NCBI GenBank assembly: GCA_964621345.1
Contig: CAZUON010000014.1
Coordinates: forward strand, 3,901-67,900
Source: Glaciecola sp964621345
GTDB taxonomy: Bacteria > Pseudomonadota > Gammaproteobacteria > Enterobacterales > Alteromonadaceae
Direction of reading: 5' to 3'
DNA: 64,000 nucleotides
The position numbers and the translations under genes are program-made. Under the pieces are notes generated by a model. The model was not told the origin of the DNA. It searched no databases and was given only the letters and a program-made list of their open reading frames with translations. The stretch's first letter is position 1. The number at the start of each line of letters is the position of its first letter. Below are positions 17,628 through 26,545 of the stretch, piece after piece.

Positions 17628-17675
17628 CGTCATCCCCGCGCTAAACTTCCGTCACCCCCGCGAAGGCGGGGACCT
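17628..17675. repeat. REP-like element, 48 bp
   Basis: This second 48-base copy is aligned with 8914-8961 (about 40/48 identical). Its right part, CCCCCGCGAAGGCGGGG, folds into a compact GC-rich hairpin. It lies 18 bases after the molybdoenzyme stop, between convergent genes. Confidence 0.75.
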
Positions 17676-17718
17676 CTAGCCATTAATCTTGATTTAGCTA
17701 TAGTGCGTGTTGTGTGAG

Positions 17719-17738
17719 ATTCCCATCTGAATGGGAAT
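17719..17738. repeat. Short perfect hairpin ATTCCCAT/ATGGGAAT
   Basis: An 8-bp perfect stem with CTGA loop sits in the convergent space before greA. It has no T-run and merges into the 21-base tandem repeat that follows. Confidence 0.55.
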
Positions 17739-17806
17739 GTCACATTTAATAGTGGGAATGACGGATATAATAGTAGGAATGAAGCAGGCAACAGTGTTAA
17801 TGATGC
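17733..17806. repeat. Degenerate 21-bp tandem repeat
   Basis: GGGAATG-like units start at 17733, 17754, 17775 and 17796, exactly 21 bases apart. Units end in AATAGT or ACAGT. About three and a half decaying copies lie between the REP-like element and the end of greA. Confidence 0.6.
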
Positions 17807-17834
17807 CCAAAATAACGGTGATACCTAACCTATT

Positions 17835-18311
17835 TTACTTATATTCAACCTCAATAATTTCCATTTCAACAACACCCGCCGGGGTTTGGATAGATACTAT
17901 GTCGTCTAATTCTTTTCCAATCATGCCTCTAGCAATAGGTGAGTTGACTGAGATGAGCTGTTCTTTAATATTCGCCTCATCATCACCCACAATACGGTAG
18001 GTAGTCTCTTCTTCCGTTTCGGTATTTAGTATGGTTACGGTCGAGCCAAATACGACTTTGCCGTTGTTCGTTAATTTGGTCACATCGATGATTTGCGCGT
18101 TCGACAGCTTACCTTCGATATCCTGAATGCGGCCTTCGCAAAAGCTTTGTTGTTCGCGCGCGGCGTGGTACTCAGCATTTTCTTTAAGGTCGCCGTGCTC
18201 TCTGGCTTCAGCTATCGATTTTATAATGCGTGGACGGTCCACAGATTTCAATTGCTCTAACTCGTCACGTAGTTTTTTCGCACCATCGGCTGTCATAGGA
18301 TAGCTAGTCAT
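17835..18311 (-). CDS. greA: Transcription elongation factor GreA
   Basis: A 158-residue GreA of normal length: an N-terminal coiled-coil finger (residues 1-75, with GDLKENAEYHAAREQQ at the tip region) that enters the RNA polymerase secondary channel to stimulate cleavage of backtracked RNA, then the C-terminal FKBP-like domain. It lies downstream of carAB on the same strand, but the hairpin at 18426-18453 suggests it has its own promoter. Confidence 0.97.
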   Translation of the reverse strand: MTSYPMTADGAKKLRDELEQLKSVDRPRIIKSIAEAREHGDLKENAEYHAAREQQSFCEGRIQDIEGKLSNAQIIDVTKLTNNGKVVFGSTVTILNTETEEETTYRIVGDDEANIKEQLISVNSPIARGMIGKELDDIVSIQTPAGVVEMEIIEVEYK

Positions 18312-18425
18312 ACTTAATCTCTTTTTATTAGTTGGCTTGTCTTATATAAGCTATTGCTCGTGGTCATTGTTACAGAGTTTGCACCGCTGCTTTAGGATAC
18401 ATAAACAATGAACCGACAAGAAAGC

Positions 18426-18453
18426 AAAAACGAATGCAAATGCATTCGTTTTT
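18426..18453 (-). terminator. carAB terminator (possibly bidirectional)
   Basis: A 13-bp perfect stem, AAAAACGAATGCA / TGCATTCGTTTTT with a two-base loop, about 50 bases downstream of the carB stop. It reads with a U-tract in both directions. Confidence 0.8.
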
Positions 18454-18503
18454 ATTCATACGGTAATGCGTTAAGTATAGTGCAAACTTGACGCTGGATC
18501 ACC

Positions 18504-21500
18504 CTAGTTCTTTGCAGAAATCATCTCATGTAATTCCTGAATTGATGCAACATTCGCTTTTGCATTCGCTGCACTGGCTTTCATAGTTGCAAAGGCTGCG
18601 TTTAGCGTAGTGGTGTAAGCTGTTTTATTCAACAATGCTTCGCTGCGAATATACACTGAATCGGTAATCGCTTGGCGACCTTCAGTGGTGTTTACAACAT
18701 AACAATATTCTTTGTTTTTGATCGCATCCACAATGTTTGGGCGACCTTCACTAAGCTTATTAACCACACTGCATGCGAAACCCGCTTGTTTAATAGCCGC
18801 CGCCGTGCCGCTAGTAGCCTCAATACTAAACCCTCTGCTAGTCATTTCTTGAACTAACTCAAGCAGACGCACTTTGTCATTATTACGAACCGAAATCAGT
18901 ACTTTACCGGCTTCAGGCAAAGGCGCAGACGCTCCCAAATTGGCTTTTGCATAGGCTTCCTCAAAATCAACTCCAATGCCCATTACCTCGCCTGTCGAGC
19001 GCATCTCAGGACCTAGCAGTGGATCGACTCCTTGGAACTTAGCAAAGGGCAGTACCACTTCTTTCACTGAATAAAACGGTGGAATGATTTCTTGCTCAAT
19101 CCCCTGCTCTTTCAATGAAATCCCAGCCATCACCCGCGCAGCAATTTTAGCAAGTGGCATACCCGTCGCTTTAGACACAAAAGGCACGGTACGCGCAGCT
19201 CTTGGGTTTACCTCAATTAAATACACCTGATTGTCTTTAATCGCGAACTGAGTATTCATCAAACCGCGTACTTCAAGTTCAAGGGCCATTTGCGTGACTT
19301 GCTTACGCATTTCTTCTTGAATCTCTTGAGAGAGCGAATACGGCGGTAAACTACAGGCTGAATCACCCGAGTGAACCCCTGCTTGCTCAATGTGCTCCAT
19401 GATGCCGCCAATTAAGACCTGCTCACCATCGCATATCGCATCAATATCTACTTCAATGGCATCATCAAGGAAACGGTCCAATAAAACGGGGCTGTCATTT
19501 GAGACTTTTACCGCTTCATTTAAGTAGCGCTTTAAGTCTTTTAAATCATAAACGATTTCCATTGCCCTGCCGCCCAACACATATGAGGGGCGCACAACCA
19601 ATGGAAAACCGATTTTTTCAGCGTTATCCAAAGCCTCTTGCATATTGCTTACAGTAGCATTAGCAGGTTGTTTTAAATCTAATTTATTCACCATGTGCTG
19701 AAAACGTTCTCTGTCTTCTGCACGGTCTATAGCATCAGGTGAGGTACCAATGATATTTACACCATTGGCTTTAAGCGCTCTGGCGAGCTTAAGCGGCGTT
19801 TGACCACCATATTGCACAATTACGCCTTTAGGTTGCTCAATGCGGACAATTTCAAGCACGTCTTCAAGCGTAACAGGCTCAAAATAAAGTCGGTCAGAGG
19901 TATCATAATCGGTTGAAACGGTTTCTGGATTGCAATTGACCATGATGGTTTCGTAGCCATCTTCACGCATCGCCAGCGCCGCATGTACGCAGCAATAATC
20001 AAACTCGATGCCCTGTCCAATCCGATTTGGACCGCCACCTAAGACCATAATTTTATCGCGATTACTAGGCGCTGCCTCACACTCTTCGTCGTAAGTGGAG
20101 TACATATAGGCGGTGGATGTTGAAAACTCAGCCGCGCATGTATCTACGCGCTTGTATACAGGTAACACTGCTTGTTTGCTGCGCAGATCTCGCACATCGT
20201 CTTCCGATACTTGGGTAAGTTCAGCAATTCTTAAATCAGCAAAGCCTTTGCGTTTGAGCTTTCGCATCAATGTTTCATCAATGCCTTTCAAACCAATGCG
20301 TTTTAACTCAGTTTCTAACTCAATCAGCTCTTCAATTTGCACCAAGTACCAACGGTCAATGTTGGTTAAATTAAATATCTCATCAACCGACATGCCTAAC
20401 CTAAAGGCATCACCAATATACCAAATACGCTCAGCTCCTGGCTCGCGTAATTCATAAATGAGTTTTGTTTTTGCCTCGGGATCATCAAAGTCGAGTATAG
20501 GATCGAGTCCTGATACACCGACTTCCAATCCTCTTAACGCTTTTTGCAAAGATTCTTGTTGGTTTCGGCCAATTGCCATGACTTCGCCCACAGATTTCAT
20601 TTGTGTGGTCAAACGGTCATTAGCCCCAGCAAATTTTTCGAAGTTAAAACGAGGAATTTTGGTAACGACATAATCAATTGACGGTTCAAATGATGCCGGT
20701 GTTTTGCCACCAGTAATGTCATTTGCTAGTTCATCGAGGGTAAAACCTACCGCGAGTTTGGCAGCAATTTTTGCAATTGGGAAACCCGTCGCTTTTGAAG
20801 CTAAAGCCGATGAACGCGATACTCTAGGGTTCATTTCAATGATGACCATACGACCGGTATTTGGGTCCACACCGAACTGTACGTTTGAACCGCCTGTTTC
20901 AACGCCAATCTCGCGTAGTACTGCCATAGCGGCGTTACGCATAATCTGGAATTCTTTGTCGGTAAGGGTTTGTGCTGGAGCAACGGTAATAGAATCACCA
21001 GTATGCACGCCCATCGGATCGAAGTTCTCGATGGTACAGACAATAATGCAATTATCGGCCTTATCTCGAACCACTTCCATTTCATATTCTTTCCAACCAA
21101 TCAACGATTCGTCGATAAGTAGTTCAGAAGTCGGTGATAAATCTAAGCCCCGTGTACAAATTTCGTTAAACTCATCAATGTTATAAGCAATACCGCCGCC
21201 ACTGCCGCCCATCGTAAATGAAGGACGAATAATACAAGGGAAGCCTATGCGTGATAATACGTCTCTAGCTTGTTCAATAGTGTGTGCAATTTCAGCGCGA
21301 GGACATTCTAAGCCGATGGACTTCATGGCTTTGTCGAAACGCTCTCTGTCTTCTGCTTTATCGATTGCATCGGCAGAGGCGCCAATAAGCTCTACGTTAA
21401 ACTCGTCGAGCACACCGTATTTATTTAAATCAAGGGCGCAGTTAAGCGCAGTTTGGCCGCCCATTGTGGGCAAGATGGCATCAGGTTTTTCTTTAGCAAT

Positions 21501-21731
21501 AATATTTCTTAACACTTCCCATTGAATAGGCTCAATGTAAGTAGCGTCTGCCATTTCAGGATCGGTCATAATGGTGGCGGGGTTTGAATTCACCAAAATA
21601 ACGCGGTAACCCTCTTCTTTTAGGGCTTTACAGGCTTGTGCGCCGGAGTAATCAAATTCACAGGCTTGACCTATTACAATAGGACCTGCGCCAAGAATCA
21701 AAATACTTTTGATATCGCTACGTTTAGGCAT
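18504..21731 (-). CDS. carB: Carbamoyl-phosphate synthase large subunit
   Basis: At 1075 residues it has the standard CarB length. Two homologous ATP-grasp halves (about 1-400 and 550-940), an oligomerisation domain between them, and a C-terminal MGS-like allosteric domain (last ~130 residues) are recognisable. Each half starts with a Rossmann-type glycine motif (LGAGPIVIGQACEFDYSG; LGGGPNRIGQGIEFDYC). It makes carbamoyl phosphate from ammonia, bicarbonate and two ATP for arginine and pyrimidine synthesis. It starts 11 bases after carA. Confidence 0.98.
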   Translation of the reverse strand: MPKRSDIKSILILGAGPIVIGQACEFDYSGAQACKALKEEGYRVILVNSNPATIMTDPEMADATYIEPIQWEVLRNIIAKEKPDAILPTMGGQTALNCALDLNKYGVLDEFNVELIGASADAIDKAEDRERFDKAMKSIGLECPRAEIAHTIEQARDVLSRIGFPCIIRPSFTMGGSGGGIAYNIDEFNEICTRGLDLSPTSELLIDESLIGWKEYEMEVVRDKADNCIIVCTIENFDPMGVHTGDSITVAPAQTLTDKEFQIMRNAAMAVLREIGVETGGSNVQFGVDPNTGRMVIIEMNPRVSRSSALASKATGFPIAKIAAKLAVGFTLDELANDITGGKTPASFEPSIDYVVTKIPRFNFEKFAGANDRLTTQMKSVGEVMAIGRNQQESLQKALRGLEVGVSGLDPILDFDDPEAKTKLIYELREPGAERIWYIGDAFRLGMSVDEIFNLTNIDRWYLVQIEELIELETELKRIGLKGIDETLMRKLKRKGFADLRIAELTQVSEDDVRDLRSKQAVLPVYKRVDTCAAEFSTSTAYMYSTYDEECEAAPSNRDKIMVLGGGPNRIGQGIEFDYCCVHAALAMREDGYETIMVNCNPETVSTDYDTSDRLYFEPVTLEDVLEIVRIEQPKGVIVQYGGQTPLKLARALKANGVNIIGTSPDAIDRAEDRERFQHMVNKLDLKQPANATVSNMQEALDNAEKIGFPLVVRPSYVLGGRAMEIVYDLKDLKRYLNEAVKVSNDSPVLLDRFLDDAIEVDIDAICDGEQVLIGGIMEHIEQAGVHSGDSACSLPPYSLSQEIQEEMRKQVTQMALELEVRGLMNTQFAIKDNQVYLIEVNPRAARTVPFVSKATGMPLAKIAARVMAGISLKEQGIEQEIIPPFYSVKEVVLPFAKFQGVDPLLGPEMRSTGEVMGIGVDFEEAYAKANLGASAPLPEAGKVLISVRNNDKVRLLELVQEMTSRGFSIEATSGTAAAIKQAGFACSVVNKLSEGRPNIVDAIKNKEYCYVVNTTEGRQAITDSVYIRSEALLNKTAYTTTLNAAFATMKASAANAKANVASIQELHEMISAKN

Positions 21732-21742
21732 AAATCAGCTTC

Positions 21743-22891
21743 CTATTGTTTTGCTTGTTTGATGAGATCAATAAAATGGTCAAAGAGCGCGGCAGCATCC
21801 TGCGGGCCGGGGCTAGCTTCTGGGTGCCCTTGAAAGCTAAATGCGGGCCTATCAGTGAGCTCTATCCCTTGCAGCGACTTGTCGAACAACGACACATGGG
21901 TCACTTTCACGTTCGCCGGCAAGCTAGCTTCATTTACTGCAAAACCGTGGTTTTGAGAAGTGATCATAACGCGCTGACTCTGAATATCTTGTACCGGATG
22001 GTTAGCACCATGATGCCCAAACTTCATTTTTTCAGTTTGTGCGCCGCTAGCAATGGCTAATATCTGATGACCTAAACAAATACCAAACACAGGAATCTGT
22101 TTTTCTAGGAAGGTTTTGGTTGCACCAATCGCATAATCACAGGGTTCTGGGTCGCCCGGGCCGTTCGACAAAAAGATCCCATCAGGGTTTAATGCCAATA
22201 CATCTTCTGCACTTGTTTGTGCAGGCACAACAGTTAAGCGGCAACCTCTTTCCACTAACATGCGCAATATGTTCTTTTTCGCCCCAAAGTCATAGGCAAC
22301 GACATGATAGGGTAAATCTGAGCAGTTTGTTGCATAGCCGCTGCCCAAAGACCATACGCTATCGTTCCAAGAAGATGTTTGCTCGCACGTTACTACTTTA
22401 GCGAGATCCATACCTTTAAGCCCAGGGAAAGCGTTAGCTTGAGATAAGGCTTCGTCTATTGCTGCATCAACGCTTTGCTCAGCATTGAGAGTCATAATAC
22501 AACCGCTTTGCGCACCTTTCTCACGCAACACACGAGTTAATCGGCGTGTGTCAATGTCTGCAATACCAATAACATTGTTTTGGGCAAGGTAGTCACTTAA
22601 AGAAAGTGTATTTCTAAAATTGCTAGCAATTAATGGAAGGTCTCTAATGACTAAACCTGTGGCCCATACTTTGTCTGACTCGACATCTTCAGGGTTAGTA
22701 CCTGTATTGCCAATGTGAGGATAAGTTAAGGTAACAATTTGTTGTGCGTAAGATGGGTCGGTAAGAATTTCTTGATAGCCGGTCATGGAAGTGTTGAAAA
22801 CTACTTCCCCAACGCTGCTACCTTGAGCGCCAATGGCGGTTCCTTTGAATACTGAACCGTCGGCTAATACAAGCAGGGCAGAAACAGACAA
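21743..22891 (-). CDS. carA: Carbamoyl-phosphate synthase small subunit
   Basis: A 382-residue glutamine amidotransferase subunit supplying ammonia to CarB. The class I glutaminase domain carries the nucleophile in FGICLGHQ and the HPEASPGP histidine/glutamate site. The start is TTG at 22891 with AGGAG upstream; E. coli carA also begins with TTG. Order dapB-carA-carB is as in E. coli. Confidence 0.98.
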   Translation of the reverse strand: MSVSALLVLADGSVFKGTAIGAQGSSVGEVVFNTSMTGYQEILTDPSYAQQIVTLTYPHIGNTGTNPEDVESDKVWATGLVIRDLPLIASNFRNTLSLSDYLAQNNVIGIADIDTRRLTRVLREKGAQSGCIMTLNAEQSVDAAIDEALSQANAFPGLKGMDLAKVVTCEQTSSWNDSVWSLGSGYATNCSDLPYHVVAYDFGAKKNILRMLVERGCRLTVVPAQTSAEDVLALNPDGIFLSNGPGDPEPCDYAIGATKTFLEKQIPVFGICLGHQILAIASGAQTEKMKFGHHGANHPVQDIQSQRVMITSQNHGFAVNEASLPANVKVTHVSLFDKSLQGIELTDRPAFSFQGHPEASPGPQDAAALFDHFIDLIKQAKQ

Positions 22892-23220
22892 GTCAAACTC
22901 CTATTAAAATAGAGATAACTAAGGAAAATGTTGATAGATTCAACAATTCCTACATTGATGCGTTATTTCTACAAAAACAACGCATGATGTCTCTGCCAAA
23001 AACCCTAAGGTAGAATCGCCCTTGTACCGCGTTACGCCATAAAAAATGCGGCTATAGAACGCTACCAAAAATGCTAAATCCAATTAAAATTACTGATTTT
23101 TGGCAAATTCTGCGCATTATATACAAGAATGCTAACAGCGTCTAATGGTTTTTAAATTAATCACTAAACTTATAAAAATAACGCTTTCCTTTTAAAAATG
23201 AGGTTTAAGTATCAAATTAA
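22892..23220 (-). other. carA leader and promoter region
   Basis: A non-coding gap of 329 bases between dapB and carA. It contains a promoter-like sequence (listed separately), then a leader of over 200 bases with several short inverted repeats, for example TGCGTT/AACGCA around 22960-22985. No ORF is convincing. The long leader could carry arginine or pyrimidine control, but no ARG box or attenuator was identified. Confidence 0.4.
23116..23145 (-). promoter_or_regulatory. Probable sigma70 promoter of carAB
   Basis: On the minus strand a perfect -10 TATAAT (23121-23116) follows a weak -35 TTAGAC (23145-23140) with an 18-base spacer. Confidence 0.45.
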
Positions 23221-24024
23221 TCAATTTAATCCAAGAACATTTTGCATTGAGTAGAGACCAGCTTCTTTTCCTTTTAACCAAGTTGCGGCCGTTAATGCAC
23301 CATTTGCAAAGGTAAGTCTGCTCGAAGCTTTATGTGTAATTTCGATGCGTTCTCCAAGACTGGCAAAAATCGCGGTGTGCTCACCCACAATATCGCCTGC
23401 GCGCACTGTGGCAAAACCAATCGTATCTCTTCGGCGTTCGCCTGTTACGCCTTCCCTGCCATATACCGCACACTGAGTTAAATCTCTGTTTAAGGTGTCG
23501 GCAATGACATTCCCAATTGCCATTGCAGTGCCTGAGGGCGCGTCCTGTTTAAATCGATGGTGGGCTTCAATTATTTCAATATCGGATTGTTCACCCATAA
23601 TATTGGCGGTTTGCTTTACTAAATTAAGCATGACATTTACGCCAACACTATAATTTGCCGCAAATACAATAGGAATGTGTTTTGCAGCTTGGTCTATCAT
23701 GTCTAATTGGGCGGGCAATAAACCGGTGGTGCCAATGACCATAGGCGTTTTACACTTTATGGCTAACCCTAAATTGTCTGCTAAGGCATCTGGTAAGGTA
23801 AAGTCAATTAGAACGTCTGCGTGACTGAGCAAACTCTCTTCAATAGCACTTATTTTTATGTATTGCTTAGCAATTCCAGCCAACTCTCCGGCGTCCATGC
23901 CAACAAAGGCAGACTCAGCACGCACACTGGCAAAGCCTAAAGCAACCTTGGCATGTTGATAGGCTGCATCAATTAATACTCGGCCCATGCGGCCATTAGC
24001 GCCTAACACTCCGACTTTTGTCAT
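23221..24024 (-). CDS. dapB: 4-hydroxy-tetrahydrodipicolinate reductase
   Basis: A 267-residue lysine/diaminopimelate pathway enzyme. It has the NAD(P)-binding motif VLGANGRMGR at the N-terminus, the substrate motif EAHHRFKQDAPSGTA, and the ATWLKGKEAGLYSM end typical of DapB. AAAGAGAT precedes the ATG. It is followed by carA on the same strand. Confidence 0.97.
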   Translation of the reverse strand: MTKVGVLGANGRMGRVLIDAAYQHAKVALGFASVRAESAFVGMDAGELAGIAKQYIKISAIEESLLSHADVLIDFTLPDALADNLGLAIKCKTPMVIGTTGLLPAQLDMIDQAAKHIPIVFAANYSVGVNVMLNLVKQTANIMGEQSDIEIIEAHHRFKQDAPSGTAMAIGNVIADTLNRDLTQCAVYGREGVTGERRRDTIGFATVRAGDIVGEHTAIFASLGERIEITHKASSRLTFANGALTAATWLKGKEAGLYSMQNVLGLN

Positions 24025-24177
24025 TTTTTTATCTCTTTTATGCTACGTTTGCGACTATGCTATCAAATAAATGGCATGAAATTTACTAATACTTCAACAC
24101 ATGTTTTGACGAAGTGAGTAAAATTGTTAACACTCATACTAATTTAAACGCAATTTCATTTTTAAGGCATGCAACAC

Positions 24178-24861
24178 ATGGCAAAAGTAAAGGTATGGGA
24201 TCTGCCCACCCGTTTATTTCATTGGAGCTTGGTCGGTGTATTCGTTTTTCAGTTTGTCACCGGCGATATACTCGACGATGCCATGCAACTACATTTTTAT
24301 GGCGGCTATGTAGCCCTTGCTTTACTGTTTTTCCGGATCATTTGGGGCTTTATCGGAAGCTATCACGCACGATTTTCAAGTTTTGTATACTCACCCGTTA
24401 CTGCAATTAACTATGCGATGGGGCGCAGCCAAACACAAGTCTACCTTGGTCACAATCCTCTTGGGGGCTACTCGGTATTAGCGATTTTAGCAGTCATGCT
24501 TACCCAATCGATTAGTGGTTTATTTATGACCGACGATATATTCATGGAGGGCCCTTATTATGGGGCGTTTTCGGGAAGTGTTGACGATATTATGAATTAT
24601 CTACACCACAATGCGATTACCGTGATGTGGGTGTTAATCGCATTGCATCTTTGCGCCATTGCCTATTACAGCTTTAAAAAGAAGCAAGCTCTAGTGCCCG
24701 CTATGTTCCATGGAAAAAAAGCATCCACAACAGAAATAAACGAAATGGTCACCACGCCTTGGTTACGTTTTATATTAGGCGCAGTGATATCTGGGCTTTC
24801 GGTGTATTTAATTGTGGTGGTGTTTGCACCTACTCCAGAGGTGGGTCTATATGATTATTAA
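24178..24861 (+). CDS. Cytochrome b561 family protein
   Basis: A 227-residue diheme b-type cytochrome of the inner membrane with four main hydrophobic segments. The first-helix motif PTRLFHWSLV, the HFYGGYVAL histidine, and the third and fourth helix histidines in NYLHHNAITVMWVLIALHL are candidate haem ligands. ATG 24178 is chosen over 24169 because AAGG lies 10 bases before it. Such proteins often pair with a cytochrome c', and one is encoded 1 kb away. Its stop codon overlaps the stop of the convergent alcohol dehydrogenase. Confidence 0.88.
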   Translation: MAKVKVWDLPTRLFHWSLVGVFVFQFVTGDILDDAMQLHFYGGYVALALLFFRIIWGFIGSYHARFSSFVYSPVTAINYAMGRSQTQVYLGHNPLGGYSVLAILAVMLTQSISGLFMTDDIFMEGPYYGAFSGSVDDIMNYLHHNAITVMWVLIALHLCAIAYYSFKKKQALVPAMFHGKKASTTEINEMVTTPWLRFILGAVISGLSVYLIVVVFAPTPEVGLYDY

Positions 24862-25865
24862 AAGTCTGCCTGCAACACTACTCGGTAGCGAGCATCACCT
24901 CTGTCTAAATGTTCAATGGCCTCATTGATTTGACTCATATCATACATTTCAACCATGGGCCGAATGTTATGACGCGCTGAAAACTCTAGCATTTTCGCAA
25001 TCGTCGCGGGGCTTCCAACCGGTGAGCCTGACACCGACTTTTGTCCTGACATTAAGGCAAAGACACCAATATCTAAAGGCTCTAAAGATGCGCCTACAAA
25101 GTGCAAGCGACCTTTCGGTTTTAAGGTACCAAGGTATAAATTCCAATCCAGTTTTACATTCACCGTTGAAATAATAAAATCAAACTGCGCAGCAGCCTGC
25201 TCAATTTCTTTTTCATCGCGAGAATTTATTACATGGTGCGCACCGAGCTGTTTTGCCTCATTTGCCTTGCTCTCACTTGAAGTAAACGCTGTGACTTCAC
25301 AGCCCCAAGCATTGAGGAACTGCAAGCCTAAATGACCCAAACCACCAATACCGATGACCGCTACCTTGTCGGTAGGTTTAATATCGTACTGAACCAGTGG
25401 GTTAAAAACAGTAATCCCACCACAAAACAAGGGACCCGCAGATTTCATATCAAGACCGGCAGGTAATTCAACTACCGACTTTTCATTTGCTTGCACATAT
25501 TCGGCAAACCCTCCATGGCGACCGGCTATAGTCGGCTGCGCTGAACCACACAAATTATGGTCGCCTGAATCACAGCTATAACAAGCCTCACAATAATCAG
25601 CATGCCACCCAAGTCCAACAATTTGCCCGACTCGTTTGCTAGAAACGTCTGCACCGACCTCAACAATCTCACCCACCACCTCATGACCGGCAACAAGTGG
25701 ATATCGAGAAAAACCCCATTCGTTATTAATCATGGACAGATCAGAATGGCATACACCACAGAATGCTACTTTTATTTTAACTTGATTGACGCCAAGCTCG
25801 GGTAAGTCAACGTCAATTAACTCAAGCTTGCCACCGGCTTTTGCAGCTGCATAGGCTTTGGTCAT
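24858..25865 (-). CDS. Zinc-dependent alcohol dehydrogenase / aldehyde reductase, Ahr (YjgB)-like
   Basis: A 335-residue medium-chain dehydrogenase. Catalytic zinc ligands are in CGVCHSD and GHEVVGEI, structural zinc cysteines in CEACYSCDSGDHNLC, and the cofactor fold in IGIGGLGHLGLQF. The overall pattern, with CGGITVFNPL and an NADPH-type fold, fits the Ahr/CAD branch, which reduces broad-range aldehydes. ATG 25865 has AGGAG nine bases before it; GTG 25871 is too close. It lies between a cytochrome b561 and a cytochrome c' that would be expected to be adjacent. Confidence 0.88.
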   Translation of the reverse strand: MTKAYAAAKAGGKLELIDVDLPELGVNQVKIKVAFCGVCHSDLSMINNEWGFSRYPLVAGHEVVGEIVEVGADVSSKRVGQIVGLGWHADYCEACYSCDSGDHNLCGSAQPTIAGRHGGFAEYVQANEKSVVELPAGLDMKSAGPLFCGGITVFNPLVQYDIKPTDKVAVIGIGGLGHLGLQFLNAWGCEVTAFTSSESKANEAKQLGAHHVINSRDEKEIEQAAAQFDFIISTVNVKLDWNLYLGTLKPKGRLHFVGASLEPLDIGVFALMSGQKSVSGSPVGSPATIAKMLEFSARHNIRPMVEMYDMSQINEAIEHLDRGDARYRVVLQADF

Positions 25866-25899
25866 ACTCACGCTCTCCTGAATGCTTTAATTAGGCCTG

Positions 25900-26379
25900 T
25901 TAGTCTTTTTTATAATCATCGTGGCAAGCTTTACAGGTTGCTCCAAGCGCACCAATCATTTTTCGATACTCATCGGTATTTCCTGCTTCGGCCACAGCTT
26001 GCACAGCAATTGCAGCTTCTACCATATTGGTCGACTTTTGATTAAAGTCCGCCATATTTTCCCAAATCTCGTCTTTTGCTCCAGTTTCTACATCGAATGC
26101 TCGAGTATCTGCTGCAAAATAATCTTCCATCATCAGCCCTAACTGCTCTATTCGCTGACCATTTTTCATCATCACTTGCGCATCGTATGGAATATTCCCT
26201 TTTGCCATAGCGCCTAATGGCCCCATATTACTGCGAACCAGTTGCAATAATGCTTGGCGAAATTGCACAGTAGTTTTTGCTTGTTTTTCAGACTCAACCG
26301 TTTGTGACATCGCCTGAGTACTCACAAATAATGCGGTTAAAACAGACAGCGTGGTAAGAGCGGAGATTAGCTTTTTCAT
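25900..26379 (-). CDS. Cytochrome c' (class II c-type cytochrome)
   Basis: A 159-residue exported protein: signal peptide MKKLISALTTLSVLTALFVSTQAMS, a four-helix-bundle body, and the haem site CKACH close to the C-terminus (C149, C152, H153), the hallmark of class II cytochromes. These bind NO and may defend against nitrosative stress; the role here is not shown. It is 35 bases upstream of the alcohol dehydrogenase on the same strand, so the two may be cotranscribed. AAGGAAAG precedes the ATG. Confidence 0.92.
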   Translation of the reverse strand: MKKLISALTTLSVLTALFVSTQAMSQTVESEKQAKTTVQFRQALLQLVRSNMGPLGAMAKGNIPYDAQVMMKNGQRIEQLGLMMEDYFAADTRAFDVETGAKDEIWENMADFNQKSTNMVEAAIAVQAVAEAGNTDEYRKMIGALGATCKACHDDYKKD

Positions 26380-26545
26380 GTTCTTTCCTTAAGTGGTTTA
26401 TAAAACAAATGTGTATGTTTTAAGTTCGTATTTTTACTTTTATGATATTCGAACCTTTGTTACTACGTGCACCAAGTCAACTGGATTAAATTTAATAAGC
26501 ATAAACTCCGTTGATTTAGTGCATCTACTTCAGATACATTCAAGG

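Noticed and set aside
20704..21186. 160-codon plus-strand frame inside carB
   Set aside because: Fully antisense to conserved CarB sequence with no start signal or family similarity.
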